40,152 nucleotides of DNA, from contig CAAERQ010000014.1 of the NCBI GenBank assembly GCA_900758475.1, positions 1 through 40,152 on the forward strand, read 5' to 3'. Positions 31,717 to 40,152 of the stretch are shown in pieces; the first letter of the stretch is position 1, and each line of letters begins with the position of its first letter. Below the pieces are notes generated by a model. It worked only from the letters and a program-made list of their open reading frames with translations. It was not told where the DNA came from and did not search any database. The translations under genes and the position numbers were made by a program. This DNA is from an uncultured Collinsella sp. GTDB lineage: Bacteria; Actinomycetota; Coriobacteriia; Coriobacteriales; Coriobacteriaceae.

Positions 31717-33270
31717 ATGGCACAGCGTCATCTTCCTGCACTCCTGATCATCATGGACGGCTGTGGCCTGGCTCCGGCCGATGGCGAGAACGCCGTCGCC
31801 GCTGCCAAGACGCCCTTCCTTGATAGCCTGTATGAGAAGTATCCTCACACCACGCTCGGTGCTTCGGGTGAGGACGTGGGCCTTCCCGACGGTCAGATGG
31901 GCAACTCCGAGGTGGGCCACCTCAACATCGGTGCCGGCCGCATCGTGTTCCAGGAGCTTTCGCGCATCAACAACGCCATCAAGGACGGCTCCATCGCCAA
32001 GAACGAGGTCTTCGTCAAGGCTATGGACGACGTTAAGGCTGACGGCAAGACTCTCCACCTCATGGGCCTTATGAGCCCTGGCGGCGTTCATTCTCATATG
32101 AACCACGTCGAGGCTCTGGTCAAGATGGCTGCCGAGCACGGTGTCAAGACCGTTCGCGTCCACGCCTTCATGGATGGCCGCGACGTTGACCCGCAGTCCG
32201 GTGCCGGTTACATGAGTGAGTTCTGCGCCTTCCTGGCTAAGATCTCCGAGGAGACCGGTTGCGACGCTCGCGTTGCCACCGTCTCGGGCCGTTATTGGGC
32301 CATGGACCGCGATAATCGTTGGGAGCGCATCCAGCGCGCCTACGACGTCATGGTCAACGCGTCCGATGCCGATACCGACCCCGTTTCCGGTATCAAGGCC
32401 TACTACGAGAAGGATCCGCGCGGCGACGAGTTCGTCGAGCCCTTCGCTGCCCACAACGAGGGCATCCGCGAGGGCGACGCGGCTATCTTCTTTAACTTCC
32501 GTCCCGACCGCGCTCGTCAGATGACCCGCGTGTTCACGGACAAGGAGTTCGACGGCTTTGAGCGCGAGCAGATCAAGCTTTCGCACTTTGTGACGATGAC
32601 CGAGTACGATCCGACGTTTGACGTCGAGGTCGCCTTCCCCAAGACGTTCCCCGAGAACGTCCTGGCCGATGTTATCGCCGCCAACGGCCTGAAGCAGTTG
32701 CACACCGCCGAGACCGAGAAGTACGCCCACGTGACGTTCTTCCTCAACGGCGGCATCGAGGAGCCCAAAGAGGGCGAGGAGCGCGTGCTCGTCGCTTCCC
32801 CCAAGGTCGCTACCTACGATCTGCAGCCCGAGATGAGCGCTCCCGAGGTTACCGAGAAGCTCGTCGCCGCCATCAACGAGGATCGCGCTGATTTCTACAT
32901 CGTGAACTTCGCGAACTGCGACATGGTTGGTCACACCGGTGTCTTCGACGCCGCCGTTAAGGCCGTCGAGGCCGTTGACGATGCCCTGTCTAAGGTTGTC
33001 CCGGCGATTCTCGCCAAGGGCGGCTTTGCGCTGATCACCGCCGACCACGGCAACGCCGATCACATGTTTGACGTTGCTTCTGACGGTTCCAAGCATCCGT
33101 TTACGGCTCACACCACCAACCGTGTGCCGTTCATCATCGTTGATGAGAAGGCCAAGCTCACCGGTATCGAGGACGGCCGTCTTTCCGATATCGCCCCGAC
33201 CATGCTCACCATGGCTGGTATTGAGCCTTCCGCCGAGATGACGGGTCGCGTGCTCGCCACCGAGGCCTAA
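31717..33270 (+). CDS. gpmI: Phosphoglycerate mutase, cofactor-independent
   Basis: This is the 2,3-bisphosphoglycerate-independent mutase, which interconverts 3- and 2-phosphoglycerate through a phosphoserine intermediate and needs manganese. The 517-residue length is typical. IMDGCGLA supplies a metal ligand, Ser64 in GQMGNSEVGHLNIGAGR is the phosphorylated residue, GGVHSHMNH and DGRDVDP bind substrate, and TADHGNADHM near the end supplies further metal ligands. ATG 31717 follows TAGGA. Placement in the gap-pgk-tpiA run completes the triose section of glycolysis down to 2-phosphoglycerate. Confidence 0.97.
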   Translation: MAQRHLPALLIIMDGCGLAPADGENAVAAAKTPFLDSLYEKYPHTTLGASGEDVGLPDGQMGNSEVGHLNIGAGRIVFQELSRINNAIKDGSIAKNEVFVKAMDDVKADGKTLHLMGLMSPGGVHSHMNHVEALVKMAAEHGVKTVRVHAFMDGRDVDPQSGAGYMSEFCAFLAKISEETGCDARVATVSGRYWAMDRDNRWERIQRAYDVMVNASDADTDPVSGIKAYYEKDPRGDEFVEPFAAHNEGIREGDAAIFFNFRPDRARQMTRVFTDKEFDGFEREQIKLSHFVTMTEYDPTFDVEVAFPKTFPENVLADVIAANGLKQLHTAETEKYAHVTFFLNGGIEEPKEGEERVLVASPKVATYDLQPEMSAPEVTEKLVAAINEDRADFYIVNFANCDMVGHTGVFDAAVKAVEAVDDALSKVVPAILAKGGFALITADHGNADHMFDVASDGSKHPFTAHTTNRVPFIIVDEKAKLTGIEDGRLSDIAPTMLTMAGIEPSAEMTGRVLATEA

Positions 33271-33297
33271 TAGAAAACAAATACCGTTTTCTAGAAA

Positions 33298-33330
33298 GGG
33301 GGTTGTCCACAACCGGACAACCCCCTTTTT
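33298..33330 (+). terminator. Terminator after gpmI
   Basis: A perfect 11-bp stem (33298-33308 with 33315-33325), loop ACAACC, is followed by five T. It ends the glycolytic transcript; secG is likely transcribed separately. Confidence 0.92.
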
Positions 33331-33434
33331 AATATTTCTGCCATTTCTACCCCGTCCCCGAGTGGCGGGTGGGGAAGAGCGGGGGATTGTGGTACAGTAC
33401 TGGAGTTTGAATTGTTCTATTAAGGAGCTTATCT

Positions 33435-33689
33435 ATGGGTCCGTTCCAGATTCTTCTGTTTGTCGTTTGGGCTGTCTCTGCCGTGGCGCTGACGATTCTC
33501 GTCCTGATGCATTCCGGTAAGGGCACCGGCGTTTCGGATATGATCGCTAGCTCGCTGTATAACTCCAGCTCTGCCACAGGCGTTATGGAGCAGAACCTCG
33601 ATCGCCTGACCGTCATCATGGCTGTCGTGTTTGCCGTGTGCGTCGTGCTGTGCATGTTCTTCTTCCCGCAAGGCATCGTGGGCTACTAA
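33435..33689 (+). CDS. secG: Preprotein translocase subunit SecG
   Basis: SecG is the small third subunit of the SecYEG translocon. The 84-residue product has two hydrophobic helices (about 4-25 and 57-77) flanking a loop with HSGKGTGVSDMI, the typical G-K-G region of the family. ATG 33435 follows AAGGAG at 33421-33426. Its place after the triose genes matches many actinobacteria and firmicutes. A terminator follows. Confidence 0.93.
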   Translation: MGPFQILLFVVWAVSAVALTILVLMHSGKGTGVSDMIASSLYNSSSATGVMEQNLDRLTVIMAVVFAVCVVLCMFFFPQGIVGY

Positions 33690-33712
33690 ACACGAGCCGC
33701 ATAAAATAATTG

Positions 33713-33743
33713 AAAAGGGTTCCGCAAGTGCGGGACCCTTTTT
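33713..33743 (+). terminator. Terminator after secG
   Basis: A 13-bp stem with one G-U pair (33713-33725 with 33730-33742) has an AAGT loop and ends in TTTTT. Strong intrinsic terminator. Confidence 0.92.
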
Positions 33744-33804
33744 GTTTACAAATTTGTAACAGAGTCAAAATATCCCCACATACTTCGCCCAACTAAAGAA
33801 ATTC

Positions 33805-33868
33805 TTGACCGTTGACCGGAATTAGCCCCAAATCGTGCATAAAATGCGCTACTGTATTGCGAAACGTT
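33805..33868 (+). promoter_or_regulatory. Candidate promoter/operator region of the opp operon
   Basis: Two TTGACC hexamers (33805-33810 and 33812-33817) precede TGCATAAAAT (33836-33845), which resembles an extended -10, although the spacing is longer than usual. GAAACGTTGG (33861-33870) follows, sharing the AACGTT core with palindromes before gap and nan. The rest of the 295-base gap before oppA shows no coding sequence. Confidence 0.3.
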
Positions 33869-33984
33869 GGTCCGTTGTGCATAACCAGCCATAGCGACGG
33901 GCGACGTTTTGATGGTTCGGATCGGATTGTCTCGACATGTGTCCGACTGAACATTTCTTTGTCCTATCTCATAAGGAGGATGGC

Positions 33985-35661
33985 ATGGCTGATTCTATGT
34001 TCCACCAGCCCGTTATGGGTCGTCGCGCCTTCGTTGGCGGTACCCTTGCTGCGAGCTCCATGGCTTTTCTTGCCGCATGCGGCAAGAAGGGTGGCGACGC
34101 TTCCGGTTCTGAGTCCGGTTCGACGCTGAACTTCTACATCAACAACCCGGTCTGCATCGACCCCTACAACGTCCAGGAGGACCAGGGCACTCAGGTCGAG
34201 TATCAGCTCTTTGACGCTCTGACCTCTTATGACGCCGAGAAGGGCGAGATCGTTCCGCTGGCTTGCGAGTCCTTCGAGGCCAACGACGATGCCACCGAGT
34301 TCACCTTCAAGATCAAGAAGGCCAAGTTCCACAACGGTGACGACGTTACCTCCAAGTCCTTCAAGCTCGGTTGGGAGCGTCTGGTCAACACCAAGTCGGC
34401 CATCGCTACCGAGTATGGCCCTTCCGAGGTCTCCTATCACCTTTCCATGGTCGAGGGTTATGACGACCTGCTTGCCGGTAACGCTACCGAGCTCAGCGGT
34501 GTTACGTGCCCCGACGATGAGACCCTCGTCGTCAAGCTGTCTTCCGCTTACGCTGACTTCCCCTTCGTCGCCTCTCATCCGGCTCTGGCCCCGGTTCCCG
34601 AGTGCGCCGAGTCCGATGTCAAGAGCTTCTATCTTGCCCCGGTCGGTAACGGCCCGTTCATGATGGACGGCAAGTGGGAGGATGGCCAGGAGATCAACGT
34701 CAAGAAGTTCGACGATTACTATGGCGACAAGGCCAAGATCGATGGCATCCACTTCCAGGTCATCAAGGACATGGAGACTGCTTACAAGGAGTTCCAGGCC
34801 GGTAACCTCGATGTCTGCGACGTTCCCGTCGCTCAGATCGATGCCGCCAAGAAGGATCGCGGCGTGTCCAAGGACGGCTACACCATGGGTGACGGCGAGC
34901 GCATGCTGCTCGGCGCCGAGCCTTCCACGTACTATCTGACCTGCAACACCACGGCCGAGCCGTTCAACAACGCCGACCTGCGTAGGGGCATCTCCCTGGC
35001 CATCAACCGTGAGGCCATCTGCAAGACCATCTTCAAGGGTACCCGTACCCCTGCCGACGGCATTGTTCCTCCGGGCATCGATGGCTACAAGGAGGGCGCA
35101 TGGGAGTTCTGCGCCTACGATGTCGACAAGGCTAACGAGTACCTCGACAAGGTTGCTCCCGCTGGCGCTAACGGGGATCGTGGCATTAGCGTGACCCTGT
35201 CCTACAACCAGGACGGCGGTCACAAGGAGATCATGGAGTCCATCATCGGCGACCTCGCCAAGGTTGGCGTTACCGCTGTCTCCGATACCCCTGAGTGGTC
35301 TGCCCTGCTCGAGCAGTATCAGAACTTTAACTATCAGTTCGGTCGTCTGGGTTGGATTGCCGACTACCCGATCATGGATAACTTCCTGTATCCGCTGTTC
35401 CACTCCGACTCCCTCGGTGGCGACAACCGCTCCGGTTACAACAACCCCGAGTTCGACGCCAAGGTCGACGAGGCTCGTACTATTGTTGACGACGAGGAGC
35501 GCGTCGCTAAGATGCAGGAGGCCGACGCAATGGTTGCTGCCGACTGCCCGGTCATCCCGATTATGTTCTACACGCACACCATCGCCGGCTCCGATCGCAT
35601 TAAGCACCTCTATGTCGATCCGCAGAAGCACGCCGATCTGGGTACCGCTGAGCTCGCCTAA
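33985..35661 (+). CDS. oppA: Peptide ABC transporter substrate-binding lipoprotein (OppA type)
   Basis: This is the extracytoplasmic binding protein of a family 5 ABC importer. The 558-residue product begins with a twin-arginine containing signal (GRRAFVG) and a lipobox LAAC, giving lipid-modified Cys32. The mature part has the SBP_bac_5 organisation (VEYQLFDALTSYDAEKGEIVPLACESFE, FHNGDDVTSKSFKLGWERL, DLRRGISLAINREAICKTIFKG, YNNPEFDAKVDEA), closest in feel to OppA/MppA oligopeptide binders. ATG 33985 follows AAGGAGGA; an upstream in-frame ATG is disfavoured because it would precede the signal with an unusual extension. It heads a full five-gene transporter, separated from oppB by a hairpin. 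Confidence 0.9.
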   Translation: MADSMFHQPVMGRRAFVGGTLAASSMAFLAACGKKGGDASGSESGSTLNFYINNPVCIDPYNVQEDQGTQVEYQLFDALTSYDAEKGEIVPLACESFEANDDATEFTFKIKKAKFHNGDDVTSKSFKLGWERLVNTKSAIATEYGPSEVSYHLSMVEGYDDLLAGNATELSGVTCPDDETLVVKLSSAYADFPFVASHPALAPVPECAESDVKSFYLAPVGNGPFMMDGKWEDGQEINVKKFDDYYGDKAKIDGIHFQVIKDMETAYKEFQAGNLDVCDVPVAQIDAAKKDRGVSKDGYTMGDGERMLLGAEPSTYYLTCNTTAEPFNNADLRRGISLAINREAICKTIFKGTRTPADGIVPPGIDGYKEGAWEFCAYDVDKANEYLDKVAPAGANGDRGISVTLSYNQDGGHKEIMESIIGDLAKVGVTAVSDTPEWSALLEQYQNFNYQFGRLGWIADYPIMDNFLYPLFHSDSLGGDNRSGYNNPEFDAKVDEARTIVDDEERVAKMQEADAMVAADCPVIPIMFYTHTIAGSDRIKHLYVDPQKHADLGTAELA

Positions 35662-35758
35662 GAGTTTGCAGCTTCCGTGAGGGTCAAGTATTTACGTAGA
35701 CCTCATGGGAAACATACAGTTCTCCCTAACCTGGGGTAAACTGGCTGATGGTAATTTT

Positions 35759-35786
35759 GGGATGCCGGTCTGGCGATCGGCATCCC
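35759..35786 (+). terminator. Intercistronic hairpin between oppA and oppB
   Basis: GGGATGCCG (35759-35767) pairs with CGGCATCCC (35778-35786) and extends inward by three more pairs. ATTTAGG follows, so termination would be partial. The arrangement matches the hairpin after the other binding-protein gene at 17691. Confidence 0.6.
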
Positions 35787-35817
35787 ATTTAGGTTAATCC
35801 CTAGATAGGGGAGTGGT

Positions 35818-36855
35818 ATGGGTAAGTACATCGTTAAACGTGTGCTTCAGTTCATCCCGGTATTTTTGGGCGTTACGCTGATTCTGTTCGCCCTCCAGAA
35901 TATCGTGCCGGGAGATCCGATCAAGCTGATCGGTGGAGACAAGGCTCTGTCCCCCGAGGTGGAGCTTCAGCTTCGCGTCCGCTATCACCTGGTCCAGACG
36001 GACGAGGACGGCAACGCGATCCTTGACGAGAACGGCGACCCCGTTCAAACGTCGCTCGTGGACCGTTACTTGTATTACATGAACGGCCTGCTTCATGGCG
36101 ATCTGGGCAATTCGTATCAGCGCAAGCTGCCGGTTACGGAAATCTTCGCCCAGAAGTATCCGTATACGGTCAAACTTGCCGCGTGCGCCATCGTGCTCGA
36201 GGCAATCATGGGTATCGGTGCGGGTATCATTTCGGCGGTAAAGCGTTATTCCTTCTGGGATATTTTGGTAACGCTCACCACGTCGATTCTCGTTGCCGTC
36301 CCGGCTTTCTGGCTCGGTATGTTGCTGCAGCTGTTCTTTGGCGTCATTCTCAAGGACGCCACGGGCGGTGCATTCTCCATGCCGATCTCGGGTGCCGGCG
36401 GTTCCAGCTCTCAGTATCAGGATTGGATGCACTATGTGCTTCCGACCATTACGCTGGCTTCGGTTTCGACCGCTTATGCCGCCCGCATTATGCGCTCGCA
36501 GCTGCTTGACGTCATGAACCAGGATTACATCCGTACGGCAAAGGCCAAGGGTCTCTCCAATCGCGCGATCATCATCAAGCATGCGCTTAAGAATGCACTC
36601 ATCCCCGTCGTTACCTATATTGGTGTCGACTTTGGCGGCATGCTTTCGGGCGCCATCCTGACCGAGACGGTCTTTAACTGGCCCGGTATCGGCTATGAGG
36701 TCTATCGCGCCATTAGCATGCGTGACTGGCCCATCGTTATGGGCGGCGTTACGCTCATCGTCGTCGTCGTCATGGTGATCAACCTGCTCGTCGACATTAG
36801 CTATGCATTCCTCGACCCGCGCATCCGCCTTGGCGGTCCGTCGGATAAGGCCTAA
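35818..36855 (+). CDS. oppB: Peptide ABC transporter permease OppB
   Basis: The 345-residue permease starts with the DppB/OppB signature MGKYIVKRVLQFIPVFLGVTLILFALQNIVPGDPI, and the large external loop before helix 2 contains LYYMNGLLHGDLGNSYQRKLPV. The EAA loop near residues 225-255 (DVMNQDYIRTAKAKGLSNRAIIIKHALKNAL) docks on an ATPase. About six membrane helices are visible. ATG 35818 follows AGGGGAG. oppC follows after 14 bases. Confidence 0.92.
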   Translation: MGKYIVKRVLQFIPVFLGVTLILFALQNIVPGDPIKLIGGDKALSPEVELQLRVRYHLVQTDEDGNAILDENGDPVQTSLVDRYLYYMNGLLHGDLGNSYQRKLPVTEIFAQKYPYTVKLAACAIVLEAIMGIGAGIISAVKRYSFWDILVTLTTSILVAVPAFWLGMLLQLFFGVILKDATGGAFSMPISGAGGSSSQYQDWMHYVLPTITLASVSTAYAARIMRSQLLDVMNQDYIRTAKAKGLSNRAIIIKHALKNALIPVVTYIGVDFGGMLSGAILTETVFNWPGIGYEVYRAISMRDWPIVMGGVTLIVVVVMVINLLVDISYAFLDPRIRLGGPSDKA

Positions 36856-36869
36856 GGGAGGTACGTCTC

Positions 36870-37805
36870 ATGCAGGAAACTGATTCTCAGTCTCAGGAGC
36901 AGGCTACCGCCACCAAGGCCGCATCTGCTCCCGCCAAGTCCCGCACGCTGTGGGGCGACGCTTTTAAGCGTCTTCGTAAGAACAAGCTCGCCGTTATCGG
37001 TGTCTGCTGGATCATCATCGTCGTTGTGGTTGCCCTGACCGCAGATCTGTGGGCTAAGCCCTGGCTCGGTTCGCCGACGGCTTCCGACTCGACCACCATG
37101 GCTCAGACGTCGCTGCTGGCTCCGTGTGCCGAGCACCCGTTTGGCACCGACGCCCTAGGTCGTGACATTCTCGTCCGCGTTATCTACGGTGCACGTGTTT
37201 CGCTGTCCGTCGGCATTATGGCCACCGCGATCTCCACGCTGATCGGTCTGGTCATGGGTGCTCTGGCGGGTTTCTACGGCGGCATCTGGGATACGATCAT
37301 CATGCGCTGTGCGGACATCTTCCTGGCGTTCCCGTACGTGCTGTTCGTTGTCGCCATGATCGCCGTTATCGGTCGTGGTCTTCAGAACGTCTTTATCGCC
37401 ATCGGTATTCTCGGCTGGCCTTCGATTGCGCGCGTCTTCCGCTCTGCAATCTTGACGGTCAAGGAAAACGACTATGTTGACGCTGCGCGCGCGATGGGTG
37501 CATCCGATGCTCGTATCGTCGTGCGTCACATCTTCCCGAACTCCGTCGCCTCTATCGTGGTCTACGCAACCATGAACATTGGTGGCGCCATTCTGACCGA
37601 GTCCGCTCTGTCCTTCCTCGGCATGGGCGTTATTCCGCCTACGCCTTCGTGGGGCTCCATGATTCAGGACGGTCAGCAGTATCTTCTGACCGCTCCCTGG
37701 ATGATGATCATGCCCGGTCTGGCAATTCTCTCGACGGTGCTCGCCTTCACCCTGCTGGGTGACGGTCTGCGCGACGCCCTCGACGTCAAGATGAAGGACG
37801 CATAA
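36870..37805 (+). CDS. oppC: Peptide ABC transporter permease OppC
   Basis: The 311-residue permease has a polar N-terminus of about 40 residues and a first helix around 45-63 (LAVIGVCWIIIVVVVALTA). The OppC/DppC motif HPFGTDALGRDILVRVIYGARVSL follows. The EAA loop (KENDYVDAARAMGASDARIVVRHIFPNS) is followed by ALSFLGMGVIPPTPSWGSMI. It pairs with OppB to form the channel. ATG 36870 lies 10 bases after GGGAGG. Confidence 0.92.
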   Translation: MQETDSQSQEQATATKAASAPAKSRTLWGDAFKRLRKNKLAVIGVCWIIIVVVVALTADLWAKPWLGSPTASDSTTMAQTSLLAPCAEHPFGTDALGRDILVRVIYGARVSLSVGIMATAISTLIGLVMGALAGFYGGIWDTIIMRCADIFLAFPYVLFVVAMIAVIGRGLQNVFIAIGILGWPSIARVFRSAILTVKENDYVDAARAMGASDARIVVRHIFPNSVASIVVYATMNIGGAILTESALSFLGMGVIPPTPSWGSMIQDGQQYLLTAPWMMIMPGLAILSTVLAFTLLGDGLRDALDVKMKDA

Positions 37806-37807
37806 GG

Positions 37808-38899
37808 ATGAAGAAGAACAAGAACTATGTGGACCTGAAGGACCAGCCGGTTCCCGAGGGCCAGCATCTGCTCGAGGTCGATGACCTTAAGATGTATTTC
37901 CACACCGAGGATGGCGTCGTTCGTGCTGTCGACGGTGTCTCCTACACGCTCGATCGCGGCGAGACCCTGGGCGTCGTCGGTGAATCCGGCTCCGGTAAGT
38001 CCGTGACCGCCATGACCATCATGGGCCTTATCTCGATGCCTCCGGGAAAGATCGAGGGCGGTGACGTTCGCTATCGCGGCCGCTCCATCCTCGAGATGAC
38101 CGAGGAAGAGATGCAGCACATTCGCGGCAACGATATCGCGATGATCTTCCAGGATCCTATGACCTCCTTGAACCCGGTTTATAAGATCGGCAAGCAGGTG
38201 GGCGAGGGCCTTCGTCTGCACCGTGGCTACTCCAAGCAGGAGGCGCTCAAGCGTGCCACCGAGCTTTTGGACCTCGTTGGTATTCCCGAGCCCGAGAAGC
38301 GCGTCAACGAGTATCCGCACCAGTTCTCTGGCGGTATGCGTCAGCGCGTCATGATTGCCATGGCTCTTGCCTGCGATCCCGATATTCTGATTGCCGACGA
38401 GCCCACGACGGCTCTGGACGTTACCATCCAGGCTCAGATTATTGAGCTTATGCAGGAAATGCAGGAGAAGAACGGCAACGCCATCATCATGATTACCCAT
38501 GACCTGGGCGTCGTCGCCGACATGGCCGACAAGATCATGGTTATGTACGCCGGCCGTCCCGTCGAGTTCGGTACTGCTGAGGAAATCTTCTACGAGAGCC
38601 GCCACCCCTACACCTGGGGCCTTATCCGCTCCATCCCGGAGCAGGCCATCGAAGAGAAGAAGCCGCTTACGCCGATTCACGGCAACCCGCCTTCGCTCAT
38701 GAACCTGCCCGAGGGCTGCGTGTTCTCGCCTCGTTGTCCCTATGCGACCGATAAGTGCCGCAAGCAGCGCCCCGAGCGCGTTGTCACCGAGTCTGGTCAT
38801 TACTCTGCATGCCACTACTCCGGTGACCCCGAGTTTCTCAAGAACGCTCCTGAGACGTCCCGTACGCGCAAGGATTCCAAGAAGGGAGGCGAGGCGTAA
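37808..38899 (+). CDS. oppD: Peptide ABC transporter ATPase OppD
   Basis: The 363-residue ATPase has Walker A GESGSGKS (58-65), the Q-loop IFQDPMTSLNPV, signature FSGGMRQRV, Walker B IADEPTTALDV and the H-loop ITHDL. The C-terminal oligopeptide extension carries four cysteines (304, 310, 317, 335) in the arrangement GCxFxPRCP...C...C, which in Dpp/Opp ATPases ligates an iron-sulfur cluster. Its start is 2 bases after the oppC stop, and its stop overlaps the oppF start by 1 base (TAATG). Confidence 0.94.
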   Translation: MKKNKNYVDLKDQPVPEGQHLLEVDDLKMYFHTEDGVVRAVDGVSYTLDRGETLGVVGESGSGKSVTAMTIMGLISMPPGKIEGGDVRYRGRSILEMTEEEMQHIRGNDIAMIFQDPMTSLNPVYKIGKQVGEGLRLHRGYSKQEALKRATELLDLVGIPEPEKRVNEYPHQFSGGMRQRVMIAMALACDPDILIADEPTTALDVTIQAQIIELMQEMQEKNGNAIIMITHDLGVVADMADKIMVMYAGRPVEFGTAEEIFYESRHPYTWGLIRSIPEQAIEEKKPLTPIHGNPPSLMNLPEGCVFSPRCPYATDKCRKQRPERVVTESGHYSACHYSGDPEFLKNAPETSRTRKDSKKGGEA

Positions 38900-39927
38900 T
38901 GGCAGATACCAACGAGCGTACTCCGTTGCTGAAGGTCGAGCACCTCTCTAAGGAGTTCCCCGCTGAGTCCGGCATGTTCGCCAAGCGTTTTTCCAAGCGT
39001 GTCGTCTCTGCTGTAAATGACATCTCTTTTGAGATTTATCCTGGCGAGACCTTTGGTCTGGTTGGTGAGTCTGGTTGCGGTAAGTCCACGACGGGTCGCA
39101 CCATCATGCGCTTGACCAAGCCGACCGCCGGTAAGGTGTTCTTCCAGGGCAAAGATGTTGCCGAGATGAGCAAACATGAGATCAAGGACATGCGTCGCGA
39201 GATGCAGTTTATCTTCCAGGATCCCTATGCTTCGCTCAACCCTCGTATGACCATCGGCGAGATCGTCTCCGAGCCCATGACCATTCACGGCGTGGGCACC
39301 AAGGAGGAGCGTATTGAGCGTGTCCGCGAGCTGCTGGACGTCGTCGGTCTGAACCCCGAGCACATCAACCGCTATCCGCACGAGTTCTCCGGCGGTCAGC
39401 GTCAGCGTGTCGGCATTGCCCGCGCGTTCGCTCTGAAGCCCAAGCTGATCATCTGCGACGAGCCTGTCTCTGCACTTGACGTTTCCATTCAGGCCCAGGT
39501 TTTGAACCTGCTGAAGGAGCTTCAGGATAAGTTCGGTACTGCTTATCTCTTCATTGCTCACGACCTCTCCGTCGTGCAGCACATCTCCGATCGCGTTGCC
39601 GTTATGTACCTGGGTAAGATGGTCGAGGTTTCGGACTGGAAGACGCTCTACAGCGAGCCTCACCATCCGTACACGCAGTCGCTGCTGTCTGCCGTGCCGG
39701 TGCCCGATCCTGATATCCAGAAGACCCGCAAGCGCATCATCCTCGCCGGCGATCCGCCGTCACCGCTGGATCCGCCGACCGGCTGCCGTTTCCACACGCG
39801 CTGCCCGATCGCTCAGGGTATCTGCTCCGAGAAGCTTCCTGATTTTAAGGAAGTTGCCCCGGGCCACTGCTGCGCCTGCCACTTTGCCGAGCCGTTCCCG
39901 ATCAAGGAATCGCACATCGACCTGTAG
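38899..39927 (+). CDS. oppF: Peptide ABC transporter ATPase OppF
   Basis: The 342-residue ATPase is the partner of OppD. It shows Walker A GESGCGKS (56-63), IFQDPYASLNPRM, signature FSGGQRQRV, Walker B ICDEPVSALDV and H-loop IAHDL. The C-terminal extension keeps the cysteine pattern GCRFHTRCP...C...CCAC (296, 302, 309, 324-327). It is the last gene of the opp operon; a hairpin follows about 60 bases later. Confidence 0.94.
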   Translation: MADTNERTPLLKVEHLSKEFPAESGMFAKRFSKRVVSAVNDISFEIYPGETFGLVGESGCGKSTTGRTIMRLTKPTAGKVFFQGKDVAEMSKHEIKDMRREMQFIFQDPYASLNPRMTIGEIVSEPMTIHGVGTKEERIERVRELLDVVGLNPEHINRYPHEFSGGQRQRVGIARAFALKPKLIICDEPVSALDVSIQAQVLNLLKELQDKFGTAYLFIAHDLSVVQHISDRVAVMYLGKMVEVSDWKTLYSEPHHPYTQSLLSAVPVPDPDIQKTRKRIILAGDPPSPLDPPTGCRFHTRCPIAQGICSEKLPDFKEVAPGHCCACHFAEPFPIKESHIDL

Positions 39928-39987
39928 TCGGTTGTTCTCGTCCGGGTCCGCCCTGTTGTTACTTTTCAGAACGTCCTCGGACATGTC

Positions 39988-40024
39988 GGAAGCCCCGCTG
40001 CGCGCTACGCGCTGCGGGGCTTCC
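39988..40024. terminator. Terminator hairpin after oppF
   Basis: A perfect 11-bp stem (39988-39998 with 40014-40024), with further CGCG/CGCG pairing in the loop, follows oppF. The T run is poor (TCCGTCCT). It may serve both oppF and a convergent minus-strand gene at the right edge. Confidence 0.65.
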
Positions 40025-40102
40025 TCCGTCCTGCGGAATGTTCTGAGAGATAGGCCCTTTTCCGTTTCCAGACGGCCCGGTGGGATCAGAGTACCCTTGC
40101 TG

Positions 40103-40152
40103 TTACTCTGCTTTGCCCACAGAGTTGAGGTTGGTCATGCGGATCTTAACCA
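40103..40152 (-). CDS. Possible C-terminal fragment of a minus-strand gene
   Basis: On the minus strand the last 50 bases read in one frame as KIRMTNLNSVGKAE before a TAA at 40105-40103. The mixed composition looks like a real protein tail, and the convergent hairpin at 39988-40024 fits. The fragment is too short to assign. A small inverted repeat (CAGAGTA, 40088-40094, with TACTCTG, 40104-40110) surrounds the stop. Confidence 0.3.
   Translation of the reverse strand, partial: VKIRMTNLNSVGKAE

Noticed and set aside
33387..33415. Possible secG promoter hexamers (TTGTGG and GAATTG-like)
   Set aside because: Spacing and -10 match are too poor to list as a feature.
1..40152. CRISPR arrays, rRNA, tRNA, transposons and phage genes
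   Set aside because: None was seen: no regularly spaced direct repeats, no RNA gene signatures and no transposase or integrase motifs on either strand.

Overview
The window is a dense, moderately GC-rich stretch of chromosome carrying 31 complete protein genes and one probable gene fragment. No rRNA, tRNA, insertion sequence, integrase or CRISPR array was seen. Gene order and protein character point to a Gram-positive actinobacterium of the class Coriobacteriia, most likely Collinsella. The reasons are the uvrC...rapZ-whiA-gap-pgk-tpiA-secG backbone typical of Actinobacteria, a Gram-positive type LexA box, twin-arginine lipoprotein binding proteins, and a gut-type sialic acid cluster. The genus is a recognition-level inference, not a computed result.

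Layout. (1) 229-3736, plus strand: coaE (dephospho-CoA kinase), a membrane-anchored lytic transglycosylase and uvrB. (2) 3802-7624, minus strand: an operon of mrp (Fe-S carrier ATPase), a BaiN/HI0933-type flavoprotein and a COG2509-type flavoprotein. (3) 7884-15651, plus strand: uvrA behind a candidate SOS box, a YbaK-type aminoacyl-tRNA deacylase, murJ with a long acidic N-terminal extension, and uvrC. (4) 16017-26446, plus strand: a sialic acid (N-acetylneuraminate) uptake and catabolism cluster. It holds a four-gene SatABCD/SiaEFGI-like ABC transporter with a fused permease-ATPase, two overlapping CE7-type alpha/beta hydrolases (one apparently lacking its catalytic serine), nanA, nanK (ROK) and nanE. 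(5) 26545-33689, plus strand: rapZ, whiA, gap, pgk, tpiA, gpmI and secG. (6) 33985-39927, plus strand: a five-gene oligopeptide/dipeptide ABC transporter (oppABCDF). The last 50 bases probably hold the tail of a minus-strand gene.

How the genes fit together. The nan cluster imports sialic acid, cleaves it to N-acetylmannosamine and pyruvate (NanA), phosphorylates the ManNAc (NanK) and epimerises it to GlcNAc-6-phosphate (NanE). NagA and NagB, needed to reach fructose-6-phosphate, are not in the window. The neighbouring lower-glycolysis genes (gap, pgk, tpiA, gpmI) would process the resulting triose phosphates. The CE7-type hydrolase may remove O-acetyl groups from host sialic acids; this is inference. 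The cluster lies exactly between uvrC and rapZ, which are adjacent in many actinobacteria, and yvcK, normally between rapZ and whiA, is absent.

Points most worth following up are the active/inactive hydrolase pair, three DETAVF-type repeats in the MurJ extension, two ~96-98 nt inverted repeats flanking nanK, a nested inverted-repeat leader before the nan operon, and a 14-bp palindrome upstream of gap.
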